Shown here: in pieces, positions 18,431-28,048 of the stretch
Numbering within the stretch: position 1 is the first letter of the stretch
Layout: each line of letters opens with the position of its first letter
Source of the DNA: JAVJSU01 sp040219275
GTDB taxonomy: Bacteria > Chloroflexota > Anaerolineae > Aggregatilineales > Phototrophicaceae
Assembly: GCA_040219275.1 (NCBI GenBank)
Contig: JAVJSU010000032.1
Coordinates: 1 to 64,000, forward strand
Direction of reading: 5' to 3'
DNA length: 64,000 nt
The notes under the pieces: model-generated
Told to the model about the DNA's origin: nothing
Database searches by the model: none
The model's input: the letters and a program-made list of their open reading frames with translations, nothing else
Program-made: the position numbers and the translations under genes

Positions 18431-18460
18431 CCTTCTAACCTCAAACTTCCAACTTCTAAC
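18431..18460. repeat. short tandem heptanucleotide repeat
   Basis: Four degenerate 7-base units run head to tail: ccttcta, acctcaa, acttcca, acttcta. The units differ at one to three positions. It lies in the leader of the aldolase gene. Confidence 0.6.
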
Positions 18461-18513
18461 TGTGCACCACTTCACACCTTTTGTGTGTCAAAAGAAAATA
18501 AGGAGAACACCCT

Positions 18514-19616
18514 ATGGTTATTGCCGCAAAACCCGCCCAGACTAGTTATGACATTAACAAAATCGCCGATGCGCTCGGTGATGAATCCGATTACTTACTC
18601 AATCATACCTCCACCACTATCAGCAAAGACGCGCTCTATCTACCGTCCGGCTCGTTCGTCGATGATGTCTACACCCAGACAGATCGCAGTCCGCAGGTGC
18701 TTCGTGGCTTACAGCAGATGTTCGATCATGGTCGTCTCGGTGGCACAGGCTATCTGTCCATTTTGCCCGTCGATCAAGGCATCGAGCACAGCGCGGGCGC
18801 ATCCTTCGCACCCAACCCCATTTATTTTGATCCGGCGAAAATCGTCGAATTGGCGATTGAAGGGGGCTGTAACGCTGTCGCTTCAACCTATGGCGTATTA
18901 GGAGCAGTGGCGCGGAAATATGCTCACAAGATTCCGTTCACGTCAAAATCAACCATAACGAATTGCTGACCTTCCCGAACACCTTCGACCAGATCATGTT
19001 CGGTACAATCCGTGAAGCGTGGAACATGGGCGCGGTTGCCGTCGGCGCAACGGTCTATTTCGGCTCAGAAGAAAGTAACCGCCAATTGGTACAGGTCGCA
19101 GAAGCCTTCGCCTATGCCCATGAACTCGGCATGGCAACCGTGCTGTGGTGCTATATGCGTAACTCCGGCTTCAGTGTGGACGGTGTCAATTATGAAACCT
19201 CGACTGACCTCAGCAGTCAGGCGAATCACCTCGGCGCGACCATTCAAGCGGACATCCTGAAGCAAAAATTACCGACCAACAATGGCGGTTTTAAGGCGCT
19301 CAATAGCGGTAGTTCATCGTATGGCAAGCTCGACGAACGCATTTATAGCCAGCTAACCAGCGATCACCCGATTGATCTAACCCGCTATCAGGTGGCGAAT
19401 GGCTATATGGGACGCGCTGGTTTGATTAGCTCCGGTGGTGCGAGCGGTAAAAATGACTTCGCCGACGCAGTCAAGACAGCCGTCATCAACAAGCGTGCAG
19501 GCGGTACGGGCTTGATTAGTGGACGTAAAGCCTTCCAACGCCCCATGTCTGAAGGCGCGGCACTGCTGAACGCTATTCAAGACGTGTATCTGTGTGAAGA
19601 CGTGACCATCGCTTAG
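18514..19616 (+). pseudogene. fbaB: class I fructose-bisphosphate aldolase, broken by a one-base deletion
   Basis: Two consecutive reading frames make up one DhnA/FbaB-type aldolase of about 367 residues, which cleaves fructose 1,6-bisphosphate to two triose phosphates in glycolysis. The first frame (18514-18969) carries SILPVDQGIEHSAG and GCNAVASTYGVLG, then reads off after KIPF. The second continues as KINHNELLTFPNTFDQI through ISGRKAFQRPM to the stop at 19616. Inserting one base after 18940 restores the usual F-I-V-K-I-N-H-N sequence. AAGGAG lies eight bases before the ATG. The rest is intact and the gene is probably central to metabolism, so a sequencing error is at least as likely as a real mutation. 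Confidence 0.85.
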
Positions 19617-19648
19617 GCGACCTGGTTTTTAGGTAGACTATAAAAGTG

Positions 19649-19685
19649 AAGTGGCGGGTGTGATAATTGCACCCGCCACTTTTTT
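19649..19685 (+). terminator. rho-independent terminator of the aldolase gene
   Basis: A 12-bp perfect stem (AAGTGGCGGGTG/CACCCGCCACTT) with a 9-base loop followed by TTTTT. It sits between convergent genes. Confidence 0.92.
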
Positions 19686-19708
19686 ATTGCCTAATCTCAC
19701 GCTATAAA

Positions 19709-20608
19709 TCAACTTCTCGCAATAAAATCCAGCACATGCCCCGCGATTTCTACGCCACCTTCTTCCTGCAAAAAGTGACCCGCGCCTTGAATTGTGATTT
19801 CCGGTTGATCTTTCGCCGTCGGGATGATTTTACGGAAGAAGCGATCTCCCCCGCCCGTGATCGGGTCCATATCCGAGAACATGACCAGCGCGGGCTTATC
19901 CCAACTTTTGAGCGTCTCGCGGGTTTCGCGCAGTAGTGCCGCGCCGGGGTCGTCCACGTTGATCGGCACGAGCAATGGAAAGCTCGCCGCGCCCGCTTTG
20001 TGCTGTTCATCGGGGAAGGGTGCGTTATAGGCGGCGAGAATTTCCGGCGTTTTGTGCGCGTCCTGCATAATGCTGAATTCAAACACACGTTGAATATCAA
20101 GGCTTCGTCCCGTTTTGGAGACCATATCGCGCCATTGATGAAACGCCTCGCCCATCGGCAAATCGCCCGTGGCCAAGCCGGTATTCATGATGACCAGACG
20201 CGAGAAACGCTCCGGTTGTTTGACGACGGCGATAGGCAATCCCAATATGCCGCCCCAATCCTGACAGACCAGCGTGATGTTGGTTAAATCCAGCGCGGTG
20301 ATGAAATTTTGAAGCGCCTCGCTGTGCATGTCATAAGTGTAATCTTCCAGTTCGGTGTATTTATCGGACTTGCCGAAGCCGATCAAATCCGGCGCGACCA
20401 CGCGATATTTTTCGGCGAAAATGGGGATCATGTGACGATACAAATACGACCAGCTAGGCTGACCGTGCAGGCACAGAAGCACCTCGTCGCCCGCGCCTTC
20501 GTCCACATAGTGCATCTTCAAGCCCGCGCCGACTTCGACGAAATGCGGCGCAAAGGGATAATCCGGCAAATTTTCAAAACGACCTTCAGGAGCAGAAATA
20601 ATGGGCAT
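19709..20608 (-). CDS. haloalkane dehalogenase, HLD-I type alpha/beta hydrolase
   Basis: A 299-residue enzyme that hydrolyses carbon-halogen bonds of small haloalkanes to an alcohol and halide. Family markers: the oxyanion HGQPSW (48-53), nucleophile Asp117 followed by Trp118 in CQDWGG, a cap Trp159 (FHQW) that would hold the halide, an acid in MFSDMDP (Asp246 or 248), and the base His278 in GAGHFLQEE. The two tryptophans and the acid position after strand 7 fit subfamily I. Length fits. Substrate range cannot be read. Monocistronic and convergent with the aldolase gene. Confidence 0.9.
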   Translation of the reverse strand: MPIISAPEGRFENLPDYPFAPHFVEVGAGLKMHYVDEGAGDEVLLCLHGQPSWSYLYRHMIPIFAEKYRVVAPDLIGFGKSDKYTELEDYTYDMHSEALQNFITALDLTNITLVCQDWGGILGLPIAVVKQPERFSRLVIMNTGLATGDLPMGEAFHQWRDMVSKTGRSLDIQRVFEFSIMQDAHKTPEILAAYNAPFPDEQHKAGAASFPLLVPINVDDPGAALLRETRETLKSWDKPALVMFSDMDPITGGGDRFFRKIIPTAKDQPEITIQGAGHFLQEEGGVEIAGHVLDFIARS

Positions 20609-20626
20609 TCGTTTGACCTTTTTAAA

Positions 20627-20668
20627 CAGTAAACAGTAAACAGTTGTCAGTTGTCAGTTGTCAGTTGT
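20627..20668. repeat. short tandem heptanucleotide repeat array
   Basis: Six 7-base units in register: cagtaaa twice, then cagttgt four times. Two more units (cagttat, cagttgt) follow at 20792-20805. It lies in the 310-base gap upstream of the dehalogenase gene; apart from these repeats no other signal was seen there. Confidence 0.85.
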
Positions 20669-20918
20669 GTCACCGATGGCACAACCAAACTCATTGGCTA
20701 AATTGATGATAAAACCCTGCATAAATACCCTAGCGATGAGGTTTTAGCTCATCGTGGAAAAGTTCGCAAAAAGAGCGTTCATGCGTAACGTCAGTTATCA
20801 GTTGTCAGGAGAGCATAACGCAAACAAACACAGGTGCAAAGAAGTTACACCTGTGTCATGAATACTTTTGCGTCAAAAAATAGCGTGAATTGCGCTGTGG
20901 GTCTGTACCCAACCAACC

Positions 20919-21617
20919 CTACGGAAGATGAATCGCGCAGGCTCCATCGGCGCTATTGCATACCGCGACTGTTTGCCCATTCAAAACCACATCAAATGTG
21001 CTCGAATTGAGCCAGAATAACGCCGGTTGACCAACGAGGATCAAGCCGTATAAATTGCCACACTGTGATGGCGGTTGGCGTTGTCCTGATGTCGTATCGC
21101 GGATACGCAAACAGTTGTTAACGGGTAGACTGTTATAGATTGACGGTCCCCAACTATACGCATCCCAATTGCCCGACGAACTTCTGAAAACAACGCCTTC
21201 CAGCGACCTTACGCCACCGCTGATGTTATGCACTGTAAACGATACATCGTCATACAACAGGCTCAAATTAGGCACTTCTGTCGGTGCGGGTGCGGCTAGC
21301 TGTGCGATTGCAGTCTCTGTCGGCGGGATTTCTTCAACGACAGTCGTTGGTTCAGGTGTAGAGGCGACGCTTTCGACCTCGGCTGTCGCTGTCGGGGGCT
21401 GATTGGTTTCCGTCGCCGTGACCACAATGACAGTGGGCGGTGGCGGCGTTGGTGTCGGGTCATCGTCGCCGATGAGCGTTGGTAAAACCCCGATAAAGGT
21501 GACAGCAATGGTCACAATCCCGCCGATGATGGCGGCGACAACCTGAGGACTACTCCATGCGTTGCCCGATGGCGGGGTAGGTGCGGGTGTCGGTGTGGGT
21601 TGTTCAGTGTCAGACAT
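20919..21617 (-). CDS. membrane-anchored protein with Thr/Pro linker and extracytoplasmic domain
   Basis: A 232-residue protein. A cytoplasmic Pro/Thr-rich tail of about 25 residues leads to one membrane helix (VVAAIIGGIVTIAVTFIGVL), a Thr/Pro-rich linker of about 65 residues, then a domain of about 115 residues. That domain holds several aromatic and Cys residues (NNCLRI, SQCGNLY, VAVCNSADGACAIHLP), so disulfides are likely. The domain pattern is one I recognise from Chloroflexota membrane and kinase-linked proteins, but it has no assigned function. GAGGGG lies seven bases before ATG 21617, which settles the start. Confidence 0.75.
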   Translation of the reverse strand: MSDTEQPTPTPAPTPPSGNAWSSPQVVAAIIGGIVTIAVTFIGVLPTLIGDDDPTPTPPPPTVIVVTATETNQPPTATAEVESVASTPEPTTVVEEIPPTETAIAQLAAPAPTEVPNLSLLYDDVSFTVHNISGGVRSLEGVVFRSSSGNWDAYSWGPSIYNSLPVNNCLRIRDTTSGQRQPPSQCGNLYGLILVGQPALFWLNSSTFDVVLNGQTVAVCNSADGACAIHLP

Positions 21618-21741
21618 AATTGACCCCTCATGAGTCGGCAATATTGTGAATTAATTGAATTATAAAGTCTAAAACACGGGCTATGCCTTAAGATCATGGC
21701 AGATTAACGAATTGAGCACCCAATACTTGACCATTCGTGCC

Positions 21742-21779
21742 TAAAACAAAAGCGCAAAGAAAAGTGTCTTCTTTGCGCT
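21742..21779 (-). terminator. rho-independent terminator of the GAF kinase gene
   Basis: An 11-bp stem AGCGCAAAGAA/TTCTTTGCGCT with a 7-base loop. On the minus strand it is followed by the U-rich run TTTGTTTT. It lies 47 bases after the kinase stop. Confidence 0.82.
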
Positions 21780-21825
21780 GATTTATTGATAACTATTCGG
21801 CTTTGATGATGTTTTTAGGCGAACC

Positions 21826-24800
21826 CTAAAAGTCAATGACGGGGAATTCGCCGGTGTCTTCCGGTAAGCGGGTGGCATTGATAATTGGTAACGTAAAGAC
21901 GAAGATACTGCCCCCTTCAGGGTTATCTTCAATCCAGATGCGCCCGCCGTGTGCCTCTGCGACCAGCTTACAGAACGTCAAACCTAAGCCGACCCCGCGC
22001 CGCACCTTTTTGCGCCCATGTACCTGCATGAAGCTCTCAAAGAGTGATTCTTTGTAATCTTCGGGGATGCCCGGTCCTTGATCGACGACTTCGGTACGGA
22101 CAAACCCTTCCGGCGCGTCGTTTTCCCCCGGTGCATAGGCACGGATGGTAACAACTGTATTGGCGGGGCTGTACTTCAGCGCATTGTCTACCAGATTGAG
22201 CAACAAACGCTCGACCTTGTCTCCGTCGATATTCATGAGCGGGACGTTATCACTAATTTCGGTGACGAGCGTCACTTCGAGTTCTTTCGCCAGCGGGCTG
22301 AGTTCGATGCAGACGCTATCCGCCAGATTATCCAACTCGGTCACATCCTGATCGATTGCCAGTCGCCCACTTTCCATTTTGGAAATATCCAGCAAACTAT
22401 CGACTCGCGCCAGCAATTTATGAATGGCGCGTCGGCTGGCATCGGTGGTGGTATCCACCAATTGCCAGTATTCGCTCTCCTGTGGGACGAGTTCGCGCAA
22501 TAATTTGATGCTAGTCGTCACGGCGGTCAGCGGACTGCGTAAATCATGGACGATCATCCGCGAGAGTTGTTCGCGGGCGTTGTTGAGTTCCTCTTCTTCG
22601 GTTTTGTTATAGAAGACCATCAACGCGCCCATCACCTGATCGTTTTCATCACGCACAGGGATGATATAGCGTTGAATATAGACCGTGCCTTGCTCGGTGC
22701 TCAGGCTATACAGATTTGGCGTGTAGCCTTTCCAGCCACGATGGGATTTGAGGTCATCAACCACGGAGAGGGCATCCGGCGCAGAATCAAAGCCGAAGCG
22801 TTTGAAGGATTTTAGATCATCATTGTTGACCACTTCACGGAGCGACTTATCAATCAGTTTTTCCGGCTCTAGCCCCAGCATCTTGATACGCGGATTTGCC
22901 AGCGCGATCTTGCCACGCGCATCGACCAGCAAAATGGCTTCGTCCATCGCGTCCAGAATGACCTGCAACCGATCCCGCGCTTCGGTGATGCGCTTAAATA
23001 GGCGGGCGTTATCGGCGGCGATGACTGTCTGGGTTGCCATCTGCGCGACGAAATGGGCATCTTCGTCATCGAAATGATCTGATGTGGCGCTCTGCAAAAT
23101 AATAAAGCCAACGCGCCCTCTATCGCGTAAAATCGGCACATTCAATTGGGATTTAGCGGATTGACCGTCCGTCATTTTGATCGCTGTGTGTTCTGGTTCG
23201 ACGATCAAATAGGGTTGCATCGTGGTCAGCGCCTCGGTGCCGATGAATGCCCGGAGCGTTTCTTCCTGTGCGAAAATTTTCGGTGGATATTGCTCCTGCG
23301 CGGCAACGACTAAGCCTTCATCATCGCTGTCATCATCGTAAAAAGCCACGATTCCCGCATCGGCATAAGTCGCGTCTATCGCATGACTGAGTACAAGTTC
23401 ACCGATTTTCGTCTGGTCGATGGTCGAGGCGAGTAAACTACCGGCAGATGCCAGCGAGAGCAAACGCTCCACACTGCGTTGGAAGGCGGTATCCGTTGTC
23501 GTGTAGGTGCGCGCATTTTTGATCGCCTGTGACGCTTGGGTGGCAAAAGACCGCAGAACTTCCAGCCGTTCGCCGCTAAAAATTTGTGGATCATCATAAT
23601 AGAGCACCAGCACGCCGAAGTCGTTCTCGTCAATGATTAAGGGCAATTCGACCATCGCCTGTTTTTTCTCAAGGCGCATAACGTTACGGATAGGCTCAGC
23701 CCGATCATCTTTGCTGATGTCCTTAATGGCGAGTGGCATGGTGCGCTGTGTTTCGTCTTCGGATAACAAAAATGGTTCGGGTGGATTGACGCTGAAGCCA
23801 GCACTTAAACCCGCATTCCGCATATTCATACTCATATCCGAGGTGTCCCACAGCATATACACGGAGACCGCATTCGCCTTAGAAATGGTTGAAGCGGATG
23901 AAATAATCGTGTCGATAACCGTATCCGGCGAGAGCGTGCCACTGAGCAACGAAGCGATATTATTCAGCGTTGCCATTTGCTCCACACGCTCGGTTTGCTG
24001 ATGATAAAGCTGGGCGTTTTCAATGGCGATGCTGGCACTGCTGGCAACAATATTCAGCAGGCGCATATCATCCGCATTGAAATGACGCGTGGGTTTATCG
24101 GAATAGGCGGTGATGATGCCTAAGGTGCGCCCACCGGCTAAAAGCGGCACGCCCACCCACGAATGGCAATATTCCGCCAGCGGCTTGATGCCCATTTCCT
24201 CCACTTTTTGCGCGACATTATCACGGATGAGCAGAGGCACGCCGGTTTGCATCACATGCTTAATCAGCCCATTCGTGTAGCGAGCCTGACGGTCTTCTGG
24301 CTCGGTGCTGGCATCTTCCTGCCCATGACGTATCACCAGTGGAAAATCAAGCCGATTCTCTTCTGGATTATTCAGTACGACGGTGAAGTTCTCGGTCTCA
24401 AGCAAATGGGCGACCTGCAAATAGACCGTCTTCAGCAGGGCTTCCATATTCAGATGGGCGCGCATCGCTCTAGTGACGATGGAAAGCGTCCGCAATTCGT
24501 TCAGTTGTTTACGAAGGCGCTGTTCTGATTGGCTGAGGGCGTATAAGCCGACGATAATCAGCACCACGCCGGTAATGTTGATGACTTCCGACGAGGTAGA
24601 AAGCTGGGTAGAAACTTCCGCACTCAGCAATGCGAAGGGGACGGGCAACAGCAGGATGACAAGAATTTGCAGAAAATCATTGTCGAGCATCTGCCGGATG
24701 GAACGTCCCTCGTTGTAGCTTTCTAGCAGAAAAATGGCAAAATACAGGGTGATATAGGCGAAGCAATACACGCCCAGCAAAATCGCATTTTCCGCTGTCC

Positions 24801-25287
24801 ATGCCCGTGTCGTCAACGGCAATGTTCCGTTAGCACGCACGTAAATTTCGCCCGCGACTGCAAAGCTCAACGTGACGCGTGCGGCGAGGAAAACAGGTTT
24901 CCACCAGCGACGATCTGGAAATGGGAAATGGAGTGGATTTTGTGAATCCCGCGCAAATAGGAGCACGCCACCGCCAACTCCACCGAGGAAAATCGCCCAG
25001 AGTGCAGATGGGTAGACTTCTATCGGCAGGGATAAGAATGCCATCATGCCGACGACATGCGCTGGACTAAGACTGCCCTCGGTTAAGCGCGATGAAAAGA
25101 AGAGCGCCAGCGCGGTTAAAAAGCCGAACACCAGCAAGCGCGAAAAATGGTCAGTAAGCAGTTGTTGGGCGGGAAAATTTGCGGCTAATAAAATAAGCAT
25201 CGCCAACACCAAAACCCACGGTGTGACGGATAACCCCCGTGTAACCAACAAATTTCTTCGTGAGGAATTACTAGAGTCTTGACTCAT
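21826..25287 (-). CDS. multi-domain sensor histidine kinase (membrane, three GAF, PAS)
   Basis: A 1153-residue kinase that senses a signal and phosphorylates its own histidine. An N-terminal membrane region of about 250 residues has seven to eight helices. Then follow GAF modules at about 275-420, 440-590 and 615-765, a PAS at about 775-900, HisKA with VHDLRSPLTAV (phosphorylated His), and HATPase_c with the N-box NLVDNALKYSP, DQGPGIPEDY and GLGLTFCKL. GAF domains bind small molecules or cofactors. Which ones is unknown, and no tetrapyrrole-binding Cys is evident. No response regulator is adjacent, so the partner lies elsewhere. Confidence 0.93.
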   Translation of the reverse strand: MSQDSSNSSRRNLLVTRGLSVTPWVLVLAMLILLAANFPAQQLLTDHFSRLLVFGFLTALALFFSSRLTEGSLSPAHVVGMMAFLSLPIEVYPSALWAIFLGGVGGGVLLFARDSQNPLHFPFPDRRWWKPVFLAARVTLSFAVAGEIYVRANGTLPLTTRAWTAENAILLGVYCFAYITLYFAIFLLESYNEGRSIRQMLDNDFLQILVILLLPVPFALLSAEVSTQLSTSSEVINITGVVLIIVGLYALSQSEQRLRKQLNELRTLSIVTRAMRAHLNMEALLKTVYLQVAHLLETENFTVVLNNPEENRLDFPLVIRHGQEDASTEPEDRQARYTNGLIKHVMQTGVPLLIRDNVAQKVEEMGIKPLAEYCHSWVGVPLLAGGRTLGIITAYSDKPTRHFNADDMRLLNIVASSASIAIENAQLYHQQTERVEQMATLNNIASLLSGTLSPDTVIDTIISSASTISKANAVSVYMLWDTSDMSMNMRNAGLSAGFSVNPPEPFLLSEDETQRTMPLAIKDISKDDRAEPIRNVMRLEKKQAMVELPLIIDENDFGVLVLYYDDPQIFSGERLEVLRSFATQASQAIKNARTYTTTDTAFQRSVERLLSLASAGSLLASTIDQTKIGELVLSHAIDATYADAGIVAFYDDDSDDEGLVVAAQEQYPPKIFAQEETLRAFIGTEALTTMQPYLIVEPEHTAIKMTDGQSAKSQLNVPILRDRGRVGFIILQSATSDHFDDEDAHFVAQMATQTVIAADNARLFKRITEARDRLQVILDAMDEAILLVDARGKIALANPRIKMLGLEPEKLIDKSLREVVNNDDLKSFKRFGFDSAPDALSVVDDLKSHRGWKGYTPNLYSLSTEQGTVYIQRYIIPVRDENDQVMGALMVFYNKTEEEELNNAREQLSRMIVHDLRSPLTAVTTSIKLLRELVPQESEYWQLVDTTTDASRRAIHKLLARVDSLLDISKMESGRLAIDQDVTELDNLADSVCIELSPLAKELEVTLVTEISDNVPLMNIDGDKVERLLLNLVDNALKYSPANTVVTIRAYAPGENDAPEGFVRTEVVDQGPGIPEDYKESLFESFMQVHGRKKVRRGVGLGLTFCKLVAEAHGGRIWIEDNPEGGSIFVFTLPIINATRLPEDTGEFPVIDF

Positions 25288-25483
25288 TTTTTGATTGACT
25301 TTATATGAAACATAGCTACATCCTAATAATAATCATACAGCAAAAAAACTATCGCATATTCTCAACTAACCGGATTGTTATGTTGCATTTGCCTCAATCT
25401 TGAAATTCACGCGTGAATGTGGTGTGATGGGGGTTAGTTTTTACAACCTTCATTGGAATATTCTAACGGGAAATAGTCTAACG

Positions 25484-26080
25484 ATGACGACACTCTGGCT
25501 TATCCGGCATGGCGAAACCGCATGGAATGTAGAGAAACGCTTTCAGGGCGGGATGGATCAACCCTTAAACACAGTAGGCGAGGCACAGGCGCAAAAGCTC
25601 GTCCCGCGCTTGCAAGCCGAGCATTTTGACGCGATCTATGCAAGTGATTTAACCCGTGTGCTCCAAACTGCCCATCACGCAGGGTATCCGATTGAGCGGT
25701 TGCAAAAAGATGCACGGATGCGCGAAATTAGCTTTGGCATTTTTGAAGGGCTAACGTGGGAAGAAATTCTTGTCGAGCATCCCGAACTTTCCGCTGAATG
25801 GGTAAAAGATCGCAGTCGCAATCAGCATGGGGGCGATAGCCTTGACATGGTCGCTGAACGGGTGAGCGCGTTTCTGGCATATGTGCTGGAGACCCACCCC
25901 AAAGAGCGGGTATTGATCTTCGCACATGGCGGCACGCTGGCGATTATGATAACCATTCTGCTCGGTGTGCCTACAAATAAGTGGTGGCAATTCCGGCTGG
26001 ATAACACGTCCATTTCCATTTTAGAGAAAGCCACGCACGGCGCATACTTGCATCGTTATAACGACCTCAGCCATCTGTAA
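25484..26080 (+). CDS. histidine phosphatase family protein
   Basis: A 198-residue enzyme of the phosphoglycerate mutase-like superfamily that transfers phosphate through a histidine. It has the N-terminal LIRHGETAWN with the phosphorylated His, the substrate Arg in ASDLTR and the acid in FEGLTWEEI, and a late HGGTLAIM with the second His. Members include cobalamin phosphatase (CobC) and sugar-phosphate phosphatases. The exact substrate is not clear. The ATG at 25484 gives the full motif. Upstream in-frame codons are not family-like. Confidence 0.9.
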   Translation: MTTLWLIRHGETAWNVEKRFQGGMDQPLNTVGEAQAQKLVPRLQAEHFDAIYASDLTRVLQTAHHAGYPIERLQKDARMREISFGIFEGLTWEEILVEHPELSAEWVKDRSRNQHGGDSLDMVAERVSAFLAYVLETHPKERVLIFAHGGTLAIMITILLGVPTNKWWQFRLDNTSISILEKATHGAYLHRYNDLSHL

Positions 26081-26134
26081 AACCTATCGCTAAAGGTGGG
26101 GCAATTGTTCCCCACCCGACCACGGCACTCCTAA

Positions 26135-27430
26135 TTAACGGTTGCCGTTGATCCGCGTGGTTAAGCCGATAGGACGTTGCTTGCGGGCGGTGAGGAAATC
26201 GTCCTTCGCTTCGATCTGCGTCAGGAGGGTATCCAGCGACTCGCGCAATAATTCCGGCGGTAAACCGTTTTCGTCCTGATACGCCGCCATCGTCAGCGCG
26301 TGCAGGGCAACTTCACGGATGAACGCCCCCGGACGACCCACCAATTTCGGCACGATCTCCTGATGATCTTCCTGCCAATCCACACCGAGATATTCGCGTA
26401 ACATCTTTTCTGCTACGTCGCTATCATCCAATTCCGGCACGATAAACACGCGATCCAACCTGCCGGGGCGTTTCATCACGCGGTCATCAATGATTTCTGG
26501 ATGGTTGGTGGTCGCCAGTAAAATCGTCCCGTGCATGTTGTTGGGCGTTTCTGATCCGTCCAGCACGTTCAGCAATTGCGCTTTGGAATCGTCGTCCAGA
26601 TACGCGTCCAATTCTTCCACGATGACGATGGTCGGCGTGTCCGAGCTTTCTGCCATGCGTAACGCCTGATGAATCTTCCAGAACTTCGCGCCATGCTGAT
26701 TCGCGCCGGAGACATACACCACAAAATAATCACGCTCCAATGCCCATTTCGCAATCGCTGAACACAGCATCGTTTTGCCGGTGCCGGGAACGCCCGCGAA
26801 GAGCAATTTACGGAAGGGGTTAATCTTCAGCCGTTGATAAATGTTCACGCCTTTGGTGAAGAACGCGTCGATATCCTTCAAAATGCCCTGTTTAAGATCG
26901 GGCGGTAGATAGATGTCGTCCCATTCCGTCGTGGCATCAAATGAGATGGATGTACCGCCGACGATATAGACCTTCTGCCGGAATGCCATCGCCGACGATG
27001 CGGCACGGCGCGTCAGGTCTTCAAAATCCAGCCAATCGTCAATGCGTGCTTTGGGCACTTCGGCAATGACGACCATATCATTGTTGATGTCATCATCGCT
27101 GACCCACGCACCCACCACCAACACCTCAAATCCGGTTTGATCTTCCGCACCTTCTGCGGGCGAAAACGTGAATTTGAGCGCGCCGGTACGATGCACGGGC
27201 TTGCCTTCTATATAACGGATGAACGTGGCGAATTCATCACAGGGGAATTCTTGATAGCCGTCATAGTGAATTGACTTGTTGATAGCGGTGCCGTTGGCGA
27301 TAGTTTCCAGCGCAGAGAGGTTGCATACCGCCATGCTCACCAACAAAAGTTCGGTGTTGTCTTGCCTGTGATTGGCGTTAATCCAGCGACAAATTTTTTC
27401 ATGGATAGGGAGGATGCGCTCTACAGACAT
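26135..27430 (-). CDS. AAA-family ATPase with uncharacterised N-terminal domain
   Basis: A 431-residue ATPase. An N-terminal domain of about 190 residues matches nothing I recognise. The AAA core follows, with Walker A GVPGTGKT (213-220), Walker B VIVEEL (269-274), a polar sensor in LLATTNHPE and the RPGRLDR second region of homology. Layout resembles BCS1-like or classical AAA proteins in which a divergent N-domain picks the substrate. It is divergently oriented to ftsH with a 618-base gap. A TGGAG box lies 11 bases before ATG 27430. A GTG start at 27442 is also possible. Confidence 0.85.
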   Translation of the reverse strand: MSVERILPIHEKICRWINANHRQDNTELLLVSMAVCNLSALETIANGTAINKSIHYDGYQEFPCDEFATFIRYIEGKPVHRTGALKFTFSPAEGAEDQTGFEVLVVGAWVSDDDINNDMVVIAEVPKARIDDWLDFEDLTRRAASSAMAFRQKVYIVGGTSISFDATTEWDDIYLPPDLKQGILKDIDAFFTKGVNIYQRLKINPFRKLLFAGVPGTGKTMLCSAIAKWALERDYFVVYVSGANQHGAKFWKIHQALRMAESSDTPTIVIVEELDAYLDDDSKAQLLNVLDGSETPNNMHGTILLATTNHPEIIDDRVMKRPGRLDRVFIVPELDDSDVAEKMLREYLGVDWQEDHQEIVPKLVGRPGAFIREVALHALTMAAYQDENGLPPELLRESLDTLLTQIEAKDDFLTARKQRPIGLTTRINGNR

Positions 27431-28048
27431 ATGACAATACACTCCAGTAAGTTGATTTCTATGCGATTTCTATAACGATGCTCATTGTCTTATGAGTAAT
27501 CATCGGTATATTTTTTGAGTAATGAATTAGTGATCCGGGTTTTAGAATTTGTGAAGTGATGTTGCGTATTTTACAGTTCACCAAAAACGAATCACTCATC
27601 ACTCCTGTCATTATACGGTTACTTAAGATTCAGAAACACCACAAAGTTAGGGGTTGTGGCAAATTCTCATACTCGCGTCATGTTTTTCAGATCGTGGTGA
27701 AATATGAATAAAGGTGCGGATTTTTTCGTGTAAATTGGCAGATTGGACATATATAACAACCAAAATTGGCATTCGTTGCGATATTCTTACAGGGTTCTTA
27801 TGCCTAGATAGGTTGACCTGTACTCTATTGCCGGATATTATTTTATAAAGCGATACAGGTATGTAACTTAAAACACAGTGTACCCGGTGTTGTGATCGGT
27901 TTCCGCAGGGCTACCATCCATAAATAAGATGGCAATAAAGCACTTCAGGAAATAGCGAATGGCGAATACACCCTCTTTCACACAAACCTTTGATGCTGAT
28001 ACCAAATCTCATACCAACCATGCTATCTGATTTTATCGGAGAATATTA
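27431..28048. other. long divergent intergenic region between the AAA ATPase and ftsH
   Basis: This 618-base gap has no gene-like frame. It contains the ftsH promoter (27813-27841), a pair of aTCACTC units near 27590, and otherwise AT-rich sequence. The AAA ATPase promoter is expected near 27450-27550 but was not pinned down. Confidence 0.6.
27813..27841 (+). promoter_or_regulatory. sigma-70-type promoter of ftsH
   Basis: TTGACC at 27813 and TATTAT at 27836 with a 17-base spacer. The predicted transcript starts near 27848, giving a leader of about 200 bases before the GTG start. Confidence 0.72.
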
